In this document: piece after piece, positions 41,432 to 50,134 of the stretch | Layout of the letters: every line of letters begins with the position of its first letter | How positions within the stretch are numbered: position 1 is the first letter of the stretch | From: JBBPZA01 sp963728925 | GTDB lineage: Bacteria > Actinomycetota > Thermoleophilia > Solirubrobacterales > Solirubrobacteraceae | Direction: 5' to 3' | Assembly: GCA_963728925.1 (NCBI GenBank) | Contig: CAVSMB010000012.1 | Location: 78,660-142,659 of the forward strand | DNA: 64,000 nucleotides | Made by a program: the position numbers and the translations under genes | The notes under the pieces: generated by a model | The model's database searches: none | What the model was told of the DNA's origin: nothing | What the model saw: only the letters and a program-made list of their open reading frames with translations

Positions 41432-43164
41432 GGTGCGAAGCCTCCGTCGGATCGGGGCGGCCGGAGAACCGCCCCCTCGGAGGCGGAGCCCACGCACGCG
41501 CGGTAGCGGGTGAAGACGCCGGTGGCGTAGGCGCGGGCCGGCGACGGCGGCGCCCAGGCCGCCAGGCGGTCGTCGAGCTCCCGGGGCGAGAGCTCGACGT
41601 CGAGCGCACCGGCGTCGAGGTCGATCGTGACGCGGTCGCCGTCGCGGACCGCGGCGAGCGGCCCGCCGCGGGCGGCCTCGGGCGAAACGTGGCCGACCAT
41701 GAGCCCGCGGGTCGCGCCGGAGAAGCGGCCGTCGGTCACGAGCGCGACCGACTCGCCGAGCCCGGCCCCGACCACCGAGGAGGTGACGCTCAGCATCTCG
41801 CGCATGCCCGGGCCGCCCGCGGGGCCCTCGTAGCGGACCACGAGCACGTCGCCGGGCGCGATCGCCCCTGTGCGCACCGCCGCCGCGCAGTCCTCCTCGG
41901 CGTCGAAGACCCGCGCCCGACCGCTCTGGCGGCGTCGCTCGGTGCCCGCGAGCTTCACCACGCTGCCCTCCGGAGCGAGGTTGCCGCGAAGCGAGTACAG
42001 CGCGCCTCCGGGCTTGAAGGGCTGCGCGGCCGGCACGATGACCTCACCGTCGGGAGCCGTCGCACGGGCCACGGCGTCGCGCAGCGTGCCGCCCTCGACC
42101 GTCGGCGCAGCGCCGTCCACGTGCCCCGCCCGGATCAGCTCGCCGATGACCGTGCGGGTGCCGCCGGCTCGGTGCAGGTCCGCGGCGACGTAGCGGCCAC
42201 CCGGCGCGAGGCTCGCGATCACCGGCGTGCGCGCGGCGACGGCGGTCAGCTCGTCGAGCTCGAGGGGCACGCCGGCCTCACGCGCGATGGCCAGGAGGTG
42301 GAGGAGGCCGTTGGTCGAGCCGCCCGTCGCAGCGATCCCCGCCATGGCGTTCTCGAGCGAGCGGCGCTGGAGGAAGTGGCCCGCGGTCGGGCCGGATCGC
42401 GCACGCTCGACCGCGAGCGCCCCGGCCCGCGCCGCCGCCTGTGCCTTCTCCTCGGCCGCATCGGCCGGGATCAGCCCGTCGCCGACGACGGCGAGGCCGA
42501 GGCACTCGAGCGCGACGGCCATCGTGTTGGCGGTGAAGTGCCCGGCGCAGGTGCCGGGGCCCGGGCAGGCGAGGCGCTCGAGCTCGTCGAGCTCCTCGCG
42601 CGCCATCCCGCCGCGCTCGAAGGTGCCGACCGCCTCCCACACGTCCTGGATCGTCACCTCGCGCCCGCCGTGGTGGCCGGCGCGCATCGGGCCTCCATAG
42701 AGCACGACCGCCGGCTTGTCCACGCGCGCGACGGCCATGAGCGCGGCCGGCACCGTCTTGTCGCACCCGACCAGGCAGGCGAGCGCGTCGAAGTCGTGCG
42801 CGTGGGCCATGAGCTCGATCGAATCGGCGATGACCTCCCGCGAGATGAGCGACGCGCGCATCCCGGGCGTCCCCTGGGACTGGTTGTCGGAGACCGCGAT
42901 CGTGTTGAAGGGCAGGGCGACGCCGCCCGCCGCCTCGACCGCCGCCGCCACGTGTCCGGCCAGCTCGAGGTGGTTGAGGTTGCACGGCATCGTCCCCGTC
43001 CACGTCGAGCAGACGCCGACGATCGGGCCGTCGAGTCGCGCGGGGTCGAGGCCCATGGCCCGGAAGTGGGCCCGGGCGCCGGCGCGTTCGGGGCCGGACG
43101 CCAGCGCTGCCCGGGCCCTCGCGCGCCGGTGGTCGGGCGAGGGCCGGCTCGTCACGGCGGCCAC
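41428..43164 (-). CDS. IlvD/Edd-family dehydratase (sugar-acid or dihydroxy-acid)
   Basis: The 578-residue protein has the Fe-S ligands Cys in GTMPCNLNHLE, ACLVGCDKTVPA and CPGPGTCAGHFTANTM, and the C-terminal EGPAGGPGMREML and DGRFSGATRGL motifs. The family dehydrates dihydroxy acids in branched-chain amino acid synthesis or aldonic acids in sugar oxidation. Because it is first in an operon with sugar-type dehydrogenases and not with ilvBHC or leu genes, a sugar-acid dehydratase is favoured by inference. Confidence 0.9.
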   Translation of the reverse strand: MAAVTSRPSPDHRRARARAALASGPERAGARAHFRAMGLDPARLDGPIVGVCSTWTGTMPCNLNHLELAGHVAAAVEAAGGVALPFNTIAVSDNQSQGTPGMRASLISREVIADSIELMAHAHDFDALACLVGCDKTVPAALMAVARVDKPAVVLYGGPMRAGHHGGREVTIQDVWEAVGTFERGGMAREELDELERLACPGPGTCAGHFTANTMAVALECLGLAVVGDGLIPADAAEEKAQAAARAGALAVERARSGPTAGHFLQRRSLENAMAGIAATGGSTNGLLHLLAIAREAGVPLELDELTAVAARTPVIASLAPGGRYVAADLHRAGGTRTVIGELIRAGHVDGAAPTVEGGTLRDAVARATAPDGEVIVPAAQPFKPGGALYSLRGNLAPEGSVVKLAGTERRRQSGRARVFDAEEDCAAAVRTGAIAPGDVLVVRYEGPAGGPGMREMLSVTSSVVGAGLGESVALVTDGRFSGATRGLMVGHVSPEAARGGPLAAVRDGDRVTIDLDAGALDVELSPRELDDRLAAWAPPSPARAYATGVFTRYRACVGSASEGAVLRPPRSDGGFAP

Positions 43165-43211
43165 TCTACCCGCGCACTAGGATCGCGCGGCGCCCGTGTA
43201 CGGGCCCCGCC

Positions 43212-43868
43212 GTGACTGCCAGCAGCCACCTCATCGAACGACTCGGCCGGCTCCGCGTCACCGTGGTCGCCGACGTCCTCGACGGCCTGGGGCATCGCGA
43301 GCAGGTCATGGCGCCTCGCGTCCGACCGCTCTACCTGGAGGCGCACGTCGCCGGCCGAGCCCGAACCGTCCTCGTCCGGCGCTCCGACGAGATCCCGGAT
43401 CGTCGCGAGGACCGCTACCGGCTGCAGCTCGACGCGATCGAGGGCCTCGCCCCCGGCGACGTGATCGTCTCGAGCCCGATCGACGTCTCCTTCTGGGGCG
43501 AGCTCATGTCCACCGCCGCGCGTGCTCTGCGCTCGCCCGGCGTCGTCGTCGACGGCTACGTCCGCGACGCCGGCGAAATCGCCGCGATGGGCTTCGCGAC
43601 CTTCTGCACGGGCGTCCACGCGGCCGACGCGCTCGGTCGCTGCGAGGTGACGGAGATCGGCGACACCATCGTCTCGGGCGAGGTCACCGTCCACGACGGC
43701 GACCTCGTGCTCGGCGACCGCGACGGGGTCGTCGTCGTCCCCGCCGCCGTGGCCGAGGAGACGCTCAGCGGCGCGGAGGAGAAGCTTCGGGGCGAAACCA
43801 CCGTCAAGACCCGTCTGGAGGAGGGCATGGGGATCCGCGAGGCCTTCCTGAAGTACGGGATCCTCTGA
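43212..43868 (+). CDS. RraA-like protein (4-hydroxy-4-methyl-2-oxoglutarate aldolase-type)
   Basis: The 218-residue protein starts with TVVADVLDGLGHREQVM and contains GELMSTAARALRSPGVVVDG, then YVRDAGEI where the GxxRD catalytic Arg-Asp pair of the aldolase group is seen as GYVRD, and GDRDGVVVVP. Such proteins cleave or decarboxylate keto acids, or bind RNase E when they lack the Asp. The keto-acid role suits the neighbourhood. It is divergent from the IlvD gene with a 47-bp gap, and its end overlaps the convergent GST gene by 65 bp. Confidence 0.9.
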   Translation: MTASSHLIERLGRLRVTVVADVLDGLGHREQVMAPRVRPLYLEAHVAGRARTVLVRRSDEIPDRREDRYRLQLDAIEGLAPGDVIVSSPIDVSFWGELMSTAARALRSPGVVVDGYVRDAGEIAAMGFATFCTGVHAADALGRCEVTEIGDTIVSGEVTVHDGDLVLGDRDGVVVVPAAVAEETLSGAEEKLRGETTVKTRLEEGMGIREAFLKYGIL

Positions 43869-44478
43869 TCGTCGACGCGGCCCGCGCGTAGGAAGCACGC
43901 CGGCGCATCGAGCCGACGACGCGATGCAGCCTCGGCGTTGCGATCGCCACGAGCGACAGCTCGCCGATGTGGAGGAAGCGCCCGGCGATCGCGCAATCCG
44001 CGATCGTCAGCGTCGACCCGAGCGCGTACGGCCCTCTCGGGTCGAGCAGCCGCTCGAACCCGGCGAGTGCCCGGTCCAACCCGGCGCGGCGCGCCGCGCG
44101 GTCGTCTTCCGAGACGTCGAGCCCGTAGTGGGCGAACTCCTCGACGGCCCACAGGTGCGGCCGCACCTCGAGCGAGAGCGAATCGAGCACGACATCGACG
44201 CGGGCGCGCTCTCGCGGATCGCTGCCGCGAAGGTCCCAGCGCCCCGCGCGCTCGGCGAGGTAGCGGAGCGCCGTGTTGGACTCCGTCACGACGAGGTCGG
44301 CGTCGACGAGCGTCGGGATCAACCCGAACGGATGCAGGTCGAGGTACTCGGCGCGGCGTTCGCCTTCGAGCGGGACGGCGATGGAGCGGGCCTCCTGCCC
44401 CAGCTCTGCGAGCAGAATCCGCACCTTGAGCGCGTTCGTCGAGTCGGGGTTGTCGTAGAGGGTGAGATCGGGATCCAT
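43804..44478 (-). CDS. Glutathione S-transferase-fold protein
   Basis: The 224-residue protein begins MDPDLTLYDNPDSTNALKVR, a thioredoxin-like N-terminal domain with Ser at the usual active-site position, followed by IPTLVDADLVVTESNTALRY and a helical C-terminal domain with LTIADCAIAGRFLHI. The last 25 residues are Arg/Ser/Pro-rich and overlap the RraA-like gene by 65 bp, which looks like a read-through extension after loss of the native stop. Actinobacteria of this kind usually lack glutathione, so another thiol or none may be used. Confidence 0.82.
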   Translation of the reverse strand: MDPDLTLYDNPDSTNALKVRILLAELGQEARSIAVPLEGERRAEYLDLHPFGLIPTLVDADLVVTESNTALRYLAERAGRWDLRGSDPRERARVDVVLDSLSLEVRPHLWAVEEFAHYGLDVSEDDRAARRAGLDRALAGFERLLDPRGPYALGSTLTIADCAIAGRFLHIGELSLVAIATPRLHRVVGSMRRRASYARAASTIRGSRTSGRPRGSPCPPPDGS

Positions 44479-44529
44479 CGGCCTATCGTCCCTCACGCAT
44501 GAGGTCTCGTAGGATGCGGCCGATCGGTC

Positions 44530-45717
44530 ATGTCACGGGTGCTCTTGATCGGACTCGCAGCGACCCTCGCCATGGCGGGGACGGCGGACGCGGCGCGGAC
44601 GTTCACTCTCGGCAAGGGATACAGCCCGGCCGTAGCGGTCGAGAAGGACGGCACGGGTCATTTCGCGTGGTTCCAGGACGGCGGGAAGGTCGACCGGCTG
44701 CGGTACTGCCAGATCCCGCAGGGACAGACCGCGTGCGAGAAGACGCGGACCTTCGTCGGCACCGGCGATGCGAGCTATCGCAACTGGCGGCCCTTCGTGT
44801 TCCTGTCGGGCCAGGACGTCACGCTGGTGGCGTCTTTCCAGCGGCCGCAGGCGGCGCCGGTGATCAACGACCACCTGGTCGTGCGATCGGACGACGGCGG
44901 CAACAGCTTCGGAACGCCCTACGCGGTCGGCGACCCCAACCGCACCGGCCCCGAGGACGCGGCGTACGACGGCAGCGGCCTGAGCCTCCTCAACGATGAT
45001 GCGGACTTCACCGGGACCCCGGTCGGGGGCCCGCCGGTCGCCGGGCAGAGCGCCGAGCTCGACACGCTCGTCAAGCGGCCGGAGACGATCGCCGATCCGT
45101 CGATCGCGCTCGTGGACAACAAGGAGCCGATCGTCACCGCCGACTACCTGAACGACACGGTCATCTTCCACCCGCCCGGGCTGAGCGCGCTGCGCTCTGT
45201 CCTGATCGGCGCGTGGAAGAAGGCGCCGACGCTCAAGGACGAGAACCAGGCCTCGCTCGCCGGCGGGCCCGGGGGCGTCTACGCCATGCTCATCTCGTCG
45301 CCGAAGGGCCGGTGCCCGTGCAAGCACGTGTTCCGGCGCTGGAACGGGACGCGCTTCGCCAGCCCGTTCGACACGCAGCAGGACTTCACGGGGACCGGCG
45401 CGAGCACGGGCGGCAACCACGATCTCTTCCAGGACCGAGCGGGCCGCCTGCACGCGGTGTGGACGAAGACCCGCGGTGGCGGGCGCAGCCAGGACCCGAC
45501 CGACGTGCGCTACGCGCGCTCGAAGGGCGGGACCGCGGACTTCGCCAAGCCGCTGACCCTCACCGAGCGCGGCCGCAACACGAACCCGGTGGACCTCGAC
45601 GTCGGGACCGCGTCGGACGGCCTCGGGTTCGTCGCCTGGGAAGAGGGCGGCGACTCCCCCACCGGCTCGAAGAGCGTGGTCCGTGCGGTGGCGGTCGCGC
45701 CGAGCCCGCAGAAGTAG
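44530..45717 (+). CDS. Exported beta-propeller-like protein of unknown function
   Basis: This 395-residue protein has a short signal peptide (VLLIGLAATLAMAGTADAA) and repeated strand patterns with LVVRSDDGGNSFGTPYAVGD, an Asp-box-like motif, and LHAVWTKTRGGG. The pattern suggests a sialidase-type or exo-alpha propeller, but no catalytic set was recognised. It has two Cys pairs, including CPCKHVF. It is flanked by convergent genes and is not in an operon. Confidence 0.78.
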   Translation: MSRVLLIGLAATLAMAGTADAARTFTLGKGYSPAVAVEKDGTGHFAWFQDGGKVDRLRYCQIPQGQTACEKTRTFVGTGDASYRNWRPFVFLSGQDVTLVASFQRPQAAPVINDHLVVRSDDGGNSFGTPYAVGDPNRTGPEDAAYDGSGLSLLNDDADFTGTPVGGPPVAGQSAELDTLVKRPETIADPSIALVDNKEPIVTADYLNDTVIFHPPGLSALRSVLIGAWKKAPTLKDENQASLAGGPGGVYAMLISSPKGRCPCKHVFRRWNGTRFASPFDTQQDFTGTGASTGGNHDLFQDRAGRLHAVWTKTRGGGRSQDPTDVRYARSKGGTADFAKPLTLTERGRNTNPVDLDVGTASDGLGFVAWEEGGDSPTGSKSVVRAVAVAPSPQK

Positions 45718-45728
45718 CTCGACGCCAC

Positions 45729-46697
45729 TCAGAGGGCGCGCAGCGCGGGCAGCAACTCGCGTTCCGCCCACGAGGTGAACTCCTCCTGGTGGTCGGCGCC
45801 GATCTGCACGAGCGCGACCTCGGTGAAGCCGGCCTCGAGAAACTCCTTGATCTTCTCCACGTGCTCGTCCAGGTCAGGCCCGCAGGGCAGCTGCTCGGCG
45901 ACCTGCTCCGGGGTGACGAACTGCGCCGCGCCCTCGAAGGCCGGCGGGTTCGGGAGGTCGGCGTTGACCTTCCACCCCAGCCCGAACCAGCGGAACTGCT
46001 CGTGCGCGCGACGGACCGCCTCGTCGCGGTCGGTGCCGTAGGCGACGGCGATCTGGCCTACGCGCGGCTTGCCGGCCCCACCGGCGGCGTCGAACATCTC
46101 TCCGACCTCCGGCTTGGGCTCCGTCGCGATCATCAGGTCGGCCTCGCGACCGGCCAGCGAGCACGAGTCGCGTCCCGACACGGCGATGCCGACCGGGACG
46201 CGCTCGTCCGGCAGGTCCCACAGCCTGGCCGACTCGACGTCGAAGTGCTTGCCGCGGAAGTTGACGGCCTGCTCGCCGTCGAAGAGCGCCGAGATCACGT
46301 CGACCGCCTCGGAGAGCATCTCGTGACGCACTCCGACCGCGGGCCAGCGCTTGTCGACGACGCTCTCGTTGAGGCTCTCCCCGGCGCCGAGCCCGAGGCG
46401 GAAGCGGTTGCCCGACAGAATCTGCATCGTCGCGGCCTTCTGGGCGACGACGGCCGGGTGGTAGCGCAGGATCGGGCACGTGACGTAGGTCATGAGCGGG
46501 ATCCGCTCGGTGGCCTGTGCCGCCGCGCCGAGGATCGACCAGGCGTAGCCGGAGTGGCCTTGGGCCGAGAGCCACGGCTGGTAGTGATCGGAGATCACCG
46601 AGAAGTCGAAGCCCGCCTCCTCGGCGCGCCGCACGTCGCGCACCAGCTGGTCGGGACGCGACTGCTCGCACATCATGGTGTAGCCGAACGAGGTCAT
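45729..46697 (-). CDS. LLM-class F420-dependent oxidoreductase
   Basis: The 322-residue protein starts MTSFGYTMMCEQSRPDQLVR and is a luciferase-like TIM barrel of the F420-dependent glucose-6-phosphate dehydrogenase type: FSVISDHYQPWLSAQGHSGY, NRFRLGLGAGESLNE and GIAVSGRDSCSLAG. The reading frame stays open for over 2 kb upstream, but that is only antisense to other genes; the ATG at 46697 overlaps the stop of the preceding SRPBCC gene. Confidence 0.9.
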   Translation of the reverse strand: MTSFGYTMMCEQSRPDQLVRDVRRAEEAGFDFSVISDHYQPWLSAQGHSGYAWSILGAAAQATERIPLMTYVTCPILRYHPAVVAQKAATMQILSGNRFRLGLGAGESLNESVVDKRWPAVGVRHEMLSEAVDVISALFDGEQAVNFRGKHFDVESARLWDLPDERVPVGIAVSGRDSCSLAGREADLMIATEPKPEVGEMFDAAGGAGKPRVGQIAVAYGTDRDEAVRRAHEQFRWFGLGWKVNADLPNPPAFEGAAQFVTPEQVAEQLPCGPDLDEHVEKIKEFLEAGFTEVALVQIGADHQEEFTSWAERELLPALRAL

Positions 46698-47141
46698 ATC
46701 GGCGCAGACTGCCCGTCCCTGCGCGCCGGAAACCGCGAGTCCGCCGCGAGAGGGCTCAGCGCGGGGGCGGTTCGCGGAAAGCGCCGCTCGAGGTTGGCCA
46801 TCGTCTCGCGCAGCGTGCGCTCGATAGGTGAGCTCATCGCCGGCCCGGTCGAAGTCGCGCCAGTGCCGCGCGGCGGGCAGGCCGCGCTGCTCGCTGGTGT
46901 ACTCGACGGGCCGGTAGGGCTCGATTCGCACGAGCGTCATCTCGAGCGTCACGTCCCGGCGAAGCATGCGCAGGACGAGACCGGCTCGGTCGCCGGGCTC
47001 GCGCCAGCGCCTCGCGGAGGCGATGCGCACCAGGCGCGGCCAGCACTCGGGCCAGTTGGCGGGATCGGTGATGTAGTCGAAGCCGTCGCGGAGCGAGACC
47101 GGGAGGCGGCGCTCGGCGACGAACACCCCGCCGCAGGTCAT
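46694..47141 (-). pseudogene. SRPBCC gene with internal deletion/frameshift
   Basis: The frame from 47141 reads MTCGGVFVAERRLPVSLRDG, FDYITDPANWPECWPRLVRI and TSEQRGLPAARHWRDFDRAG, a polyketide-cyclase-like protein, up to GDELTYRA. The expected C-terminal helix appears in a different frame (TLRETMANLERRFP), ending at a TGA that overlaps the LLM start. A segment of the central linker is missing at the junction near 46835. The protein is probably inactive. Confidence 0.6.
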
Positions 47142-47194
47142 CACCCAAATAGACGAGTTCAATGGGCCCGAAAGCCCGACCCTGCGTCGGGCGT

Positions 47195-48043
47195 TCAGGC
47201 GCTGCGGCGTATGCCGCGGAGGGCCGTGAGCGCGTGCCGGGTCTCTTCGTCGGCGGGCGCGAACTGGATGAGCCGTAGGTCCGGGTGGCTCGTCGGGGCG
47301 GATTGCAGGTGGTGGAGGATGAGGCGGCCGACGTCTGGGTGGTCGATGGTCTTTGTGCCGAGCTGCTCGGTGAGCACCTCGTGGCGCGGCCACCAGGTGC
47401 GGAACTGCTCGCTGGTCTCGTTGAGCGCGTCGACGAGGGCCGCGAAGTCGGGGTCGCCGATGCGGCGGGCCTGCTCGGCGCGAAAGCGGGCGAGAGTGCT
47501 GCGGGCGGTCGCCTGCCGTTGCTCGGTGCGCAGCCCGTCGGTCGTGAAGAGCCACCACAGGACGTTCTGTCTTCCGTCGGGTGCGCGCGTCGGCTCGCCG
47601 AGCATCGCTGTGGCGGCCGCGTTCCACGCGAGGACATCGGTTCGCGGGCCAAGCAGGTAGGCCGGGTACGGCGCGACGCGCTCGACGAAGTGGTCGAGTT
47701 CGGGCGGCGCCTCGCGCGGGTAGTCGTCGGCGGGGAGCGGGAGCTCGACGCGCGCGAGGTGGAACAGGTGCGCGCGCTCGGCGGTCTCGAGACGGAGGAC
47801 CCGGGCGAGCGCGTCGAGCACCTGGGCCGACGGCTTGATGTCGCGGCCCTGCTCGAGCCACGTGTACCAGGAGAGGCCGACCCCGGCGAGCTGCGCGACC
47901 TCCTCGCGGCGGAGGCCCGGTGTGCGTCGCCGGCTGTTGACCGGCAGGCCGGCGTCGCGCGGCGTCAGCTGCGCGCGCCGAGTCCTCAGGAAGTCGGTCA
48001 GCTCCGAGCGGCGCTCTTCGGAGGGTGGTGGTGCGAGTCCCAC
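47195..48043 (-). CDS. XRE-family regulator with MmyB-like ligand domain
   Basis: The 282-residue protein has an N-terminal helix-turn-helix (PGLRREEVAQLAGVGLSWYT, LEQGRDIKPSAQVLDALARV) and a C-terminal MmyB-like PAS domain (APYPAYLLGPRTDVLAWNAA, LRLIQFAPADEETRHAL). The GTG at 48043 with AGAAGG upstream is preferred; the ATG at 48094 would overlap the divergent aldo/keto reductase start. Such regulators usually control the divergent oxidoreductase gene. Confidence 0.9.
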   Translation of the reverse strand: MGLAPPPSEERRSELTDFLRTRRAQLTPRDAGLPVNSRRRTPGLRREEVAQLAGVGLSWYTWLEQGRDIKPSAQVLDALARVLRLETAERAHLFHLARVELPLPADDYPREAPPELDHFVERVAPYPAYLLGPRTDVLAWNAAATAMLGEPTRAPDGRQNVLWWLFTTDGLRTEQRQATARSTLARFRAEQARRIGDPDFAALVDALNETSEQFRTWWPRHEVLTEQLGTKTIDHPDVGRLILHHLQSAPTSHPDLRLIQFAPADEETRHALTALRGIRRSA

Positions 48044-48092
48044 GATCGATGGCCTTCTTGTGATCCCGCCGACGGTACCGCACCCTGGATCC

Positions 48093-48989
48093 ATGACTCA
48101 GACCCTCACCGCCAAGCTCGGCGACCACGACGTCCGCCGGATCGGCTTCGGCGCCATGCAACTCGCCGGCCCCGGCGTGTTCGGCCCGCCGCCCGACCGT
48201 GACGCCGCCCTCGCCGTCCTGCGCCGCGCCGTCGAGCTCGGCGTCGACCACGTCGACACATCGCAGTACTACGGCCCCGACGTCGTCAACGCGCTCATCC
48301 GCGAGGCGCTGCATCCCTACCCCGCGGGACTGCGCCTCGTGACGAAGGTCGGCGCGCGCCGCGACGACCGGGGGGCGTGGCTGCCCGCGCTGCGTCCGGA
48401 GGAGCTGCGCGCCGGCGTCGAGGCCAACCTCAGCGTGCTGGACGCCGAGCAGCTCACGCTCGTCAACCTGCGCCTGCTCGACGACGAGCCGGGCAGCGGC
48501 GACGCCCCACCGCTCGCCGAGATGCTCGGCGCGCTGGACGACCTGCGCCGGGAGGGCAAGCTCGAGCTCATCGGCCTGTCGAACGCCACGCGCGCCCACG
48601 TCGAGGAGGCGCTCGAGCTCGTGGCGATCGCCGGCGTCCAGAACCAGTACTCGGTGCTCGACCGCTCGAACGAGGACGTGCTCGCCCTCTGCCGCGAGCG
48701 TGGCCTGGCCTTCGTGCCCTTCTTCCCGCTCGGCAGCGCGTTCACGGGCGGCCCGAAGAAGCTCGCCGAAGACCCCTCGATCGCCCCGATCGCCGAGAAG
48801 CACGACGCGACGCCGACGCAGGTCGCCCTCGCCTGGCTCCTGCACCGCGACGAGCACATCCTGCTCATCCCCGGGACATCGTCGGTGGCCCACCTCGAGG
48901 AGAACCTCGCGGCCGCCGACGTCGAGCTCGACGCCAACGACATGGCCGCCCTGGACCACGGCAACCCCCTGGAGGCCGTCCACGACTGA
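48093..48989 (+). CDS. Aldo/keto reductase
   Basis: The 298-residue protein is a TIM-barrel AKR: RRIGFGAMQLAGPGVFG, GVDHVDTSQYYGPDVVNALI with catalytic Asp and Tyr, LVTKVGARRD with Lys, and GLSNATRAHVEEAL. His of the tetrad is replaced by Asn/Arg (LVNLRLLDD), as in the YdbC/oxidoreductase group. It is divergent from the XRE/MmyB regulator, which is its probable controller. Confidence 0.92.
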   Translation: MTQTLTAKLGDHDVRRIGFGAMQLAGPGVFGPPPDRDAALAVLRRAVELGVDHVDTSQYYGPDVVNALIREALHPYPAGLRLVTKVGARRDDRGAWLPALRPEELRAGVEANLSVLDAEQLTLVNLRLLDDEPGSGDAPPLAEMLGALDDLRREGKLELIGLSNATRAHVEEALELVAIAGVQNQYSVLDRSNEDVLALCRERGLAFVPFFPLGSAFTGGPKKLAEDPSIAPIAEKHDATPTQVALAWLLHRDEHILLIPGTSSVAHLEENLAAADVELDANDMAALDHGNPLEAVHD

Positions 48990-49018
48990 GCAGCTGCGAC
49001 GCCGTGCACGGACGCTGA

Positions 49019-49654
49019 CTATCGCTCGCCCAGTGGTACTCCGCCGCCGGCCTTGACCGTCTTCATCGTGAACTGCGAGTTGACCCGCGCGAGGCCCGGG
49101 AGCTCGGCGAGCTGCGTCATGTAGAAGGTCTCGTAGGCGGCCGCGTCGCCGACGGCGACGCGGATGACGTAGTCGGGGACCCCGAACATGCGGCGGCACT
49201 CGACGACCGCGTCCATCTGCGCGATGCGCTCCTCGAAGGCCTCGACGTCGCCCGGTCCTTGAGCATCAGCTCGACGTGGGACGACGACCTCGAAACCGCG
49301 GTCGACGGACGCCGGGTCGATCTCGGCGTGATAGCCGCGAATCGCGCCGGCCGCCTCGAGCGCCCGCGCACGGCCTCCTACGTCGACGGTGTCGGCGAAC
49401 AGGTAGCCCACCCCGACGATCGCGCCGAAGAGCAGGCCGTCGCCGACGGCGTCGATGCCGAGTGCCTGGATCAGGACGGCGCTGGTGATCGCCACCACCA
49501 GGCCGCACACCGCGGGTCCGACGACGAAGAGCGGCGACATGTCCTACTGCTCGACCTCCTGCCGGCCCGGCGATGCCGCGTAGGCCTTGCCGACGAGAAC
49601 GGTGAACCACAATCCGCCGAGGGCGGAGTAGGCAGGGAGACGAAGAACGAGTTC
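49019..49654 (-). pseudogene. DUF1761 remnant with in-frame amber joined to an AsnC/Lrp ligand domain
   Basis: From the 5' side the frame reads AYSALGGLWFTVLVGKAYAA (DUF1761 membrane protein), then TAG at 49546-49544, then in the same frame MSPLFVVGPAVCGLVVAITS and a second membrane helix. At about 49395 it changes to RALEAAGAIRGYHAEIDPAS, the linker and RAM domain of an AsnC/Lrp regulator with its helix-turn-helix missing. Between FEVVV and VEAFEERI the expected HVELMLKDRA occurs in another frame, so two compensating indels are present. The result is a chimera of two decayed genes. Confidence 0.65.
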
Positions 49655-50134
49655 TCACCGCGGTCCCAGGGCATCTGGGACGGCACGTCGTAGTTCGGGC
49701 AGGTGCTCGGACCTTGAAGCTCGGTACGCCCTGCCAACGCCACCGAGACGTTTGGGCCACAACCGGGCCACGGCAACCACCGTCACGAGTGCGCACGACA
49801 GCAGCGCGGCCGTGCGCTTCAGCCGTTTTCGCTGCGGGATCCCCTCAACGGCGCTGCGCCGCGCGTACTTGCCAGGCGGCACCGCACCGATGCTTGTCGG
49901 GGCATGAAAATCATGCTCGGAGGGTTGCTGTCCGGTTCTGACCTTACGGTCGGGTGACCGGGACAGGGGCTTTCTGGGAGAACGCAGTCGGGCAGGCCGT
50001 TTTGGACGATGCGCTTCGAGCGCGGGCTTGTCTTTTTGGCCGCCCCTGCGACTTGCCCGGTTGTGCTGCGAGCACGTATCGGTCGTTGTCGTTCGCCCGC
50101 TGGTTCTCCGGTCCATCGACGCGAGGAGGTTGTC
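49655..50134 (+). other. Gene-free stretch with probable left end of IS110 element A
   Basis: Up to about 49925 nothing definite is seen apart from minus-strand scraps such as KRTAALLSCALVTVVAVARL, a possible decayed signal peptide. From about 49930 to 50134 lies GC-rich DNA with several short dyads (for example GGTCGGGTGACC-type) directly upstream of the transposase; in IS110 elements this position is the non-coding end that encodes the bridge RNA. Confidence 0.4.

Noticed and set aside
45213..47660. Plus-strand frame of 815 codons
   Set aside because: It runs antisense to the LLM and XRE genes and out of frame through the exported protein; composition is Arg/Gly-rich without motifs.
45729..49199. 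Open minus-strand frame of 1156 codons
   Set aside because: Only its last part (from 46697) is the LLM oxidoreductase; the rest is antisense or out of frame to the SRPBCC, XRE and aldo/keto reductase genes, a product of high GC.
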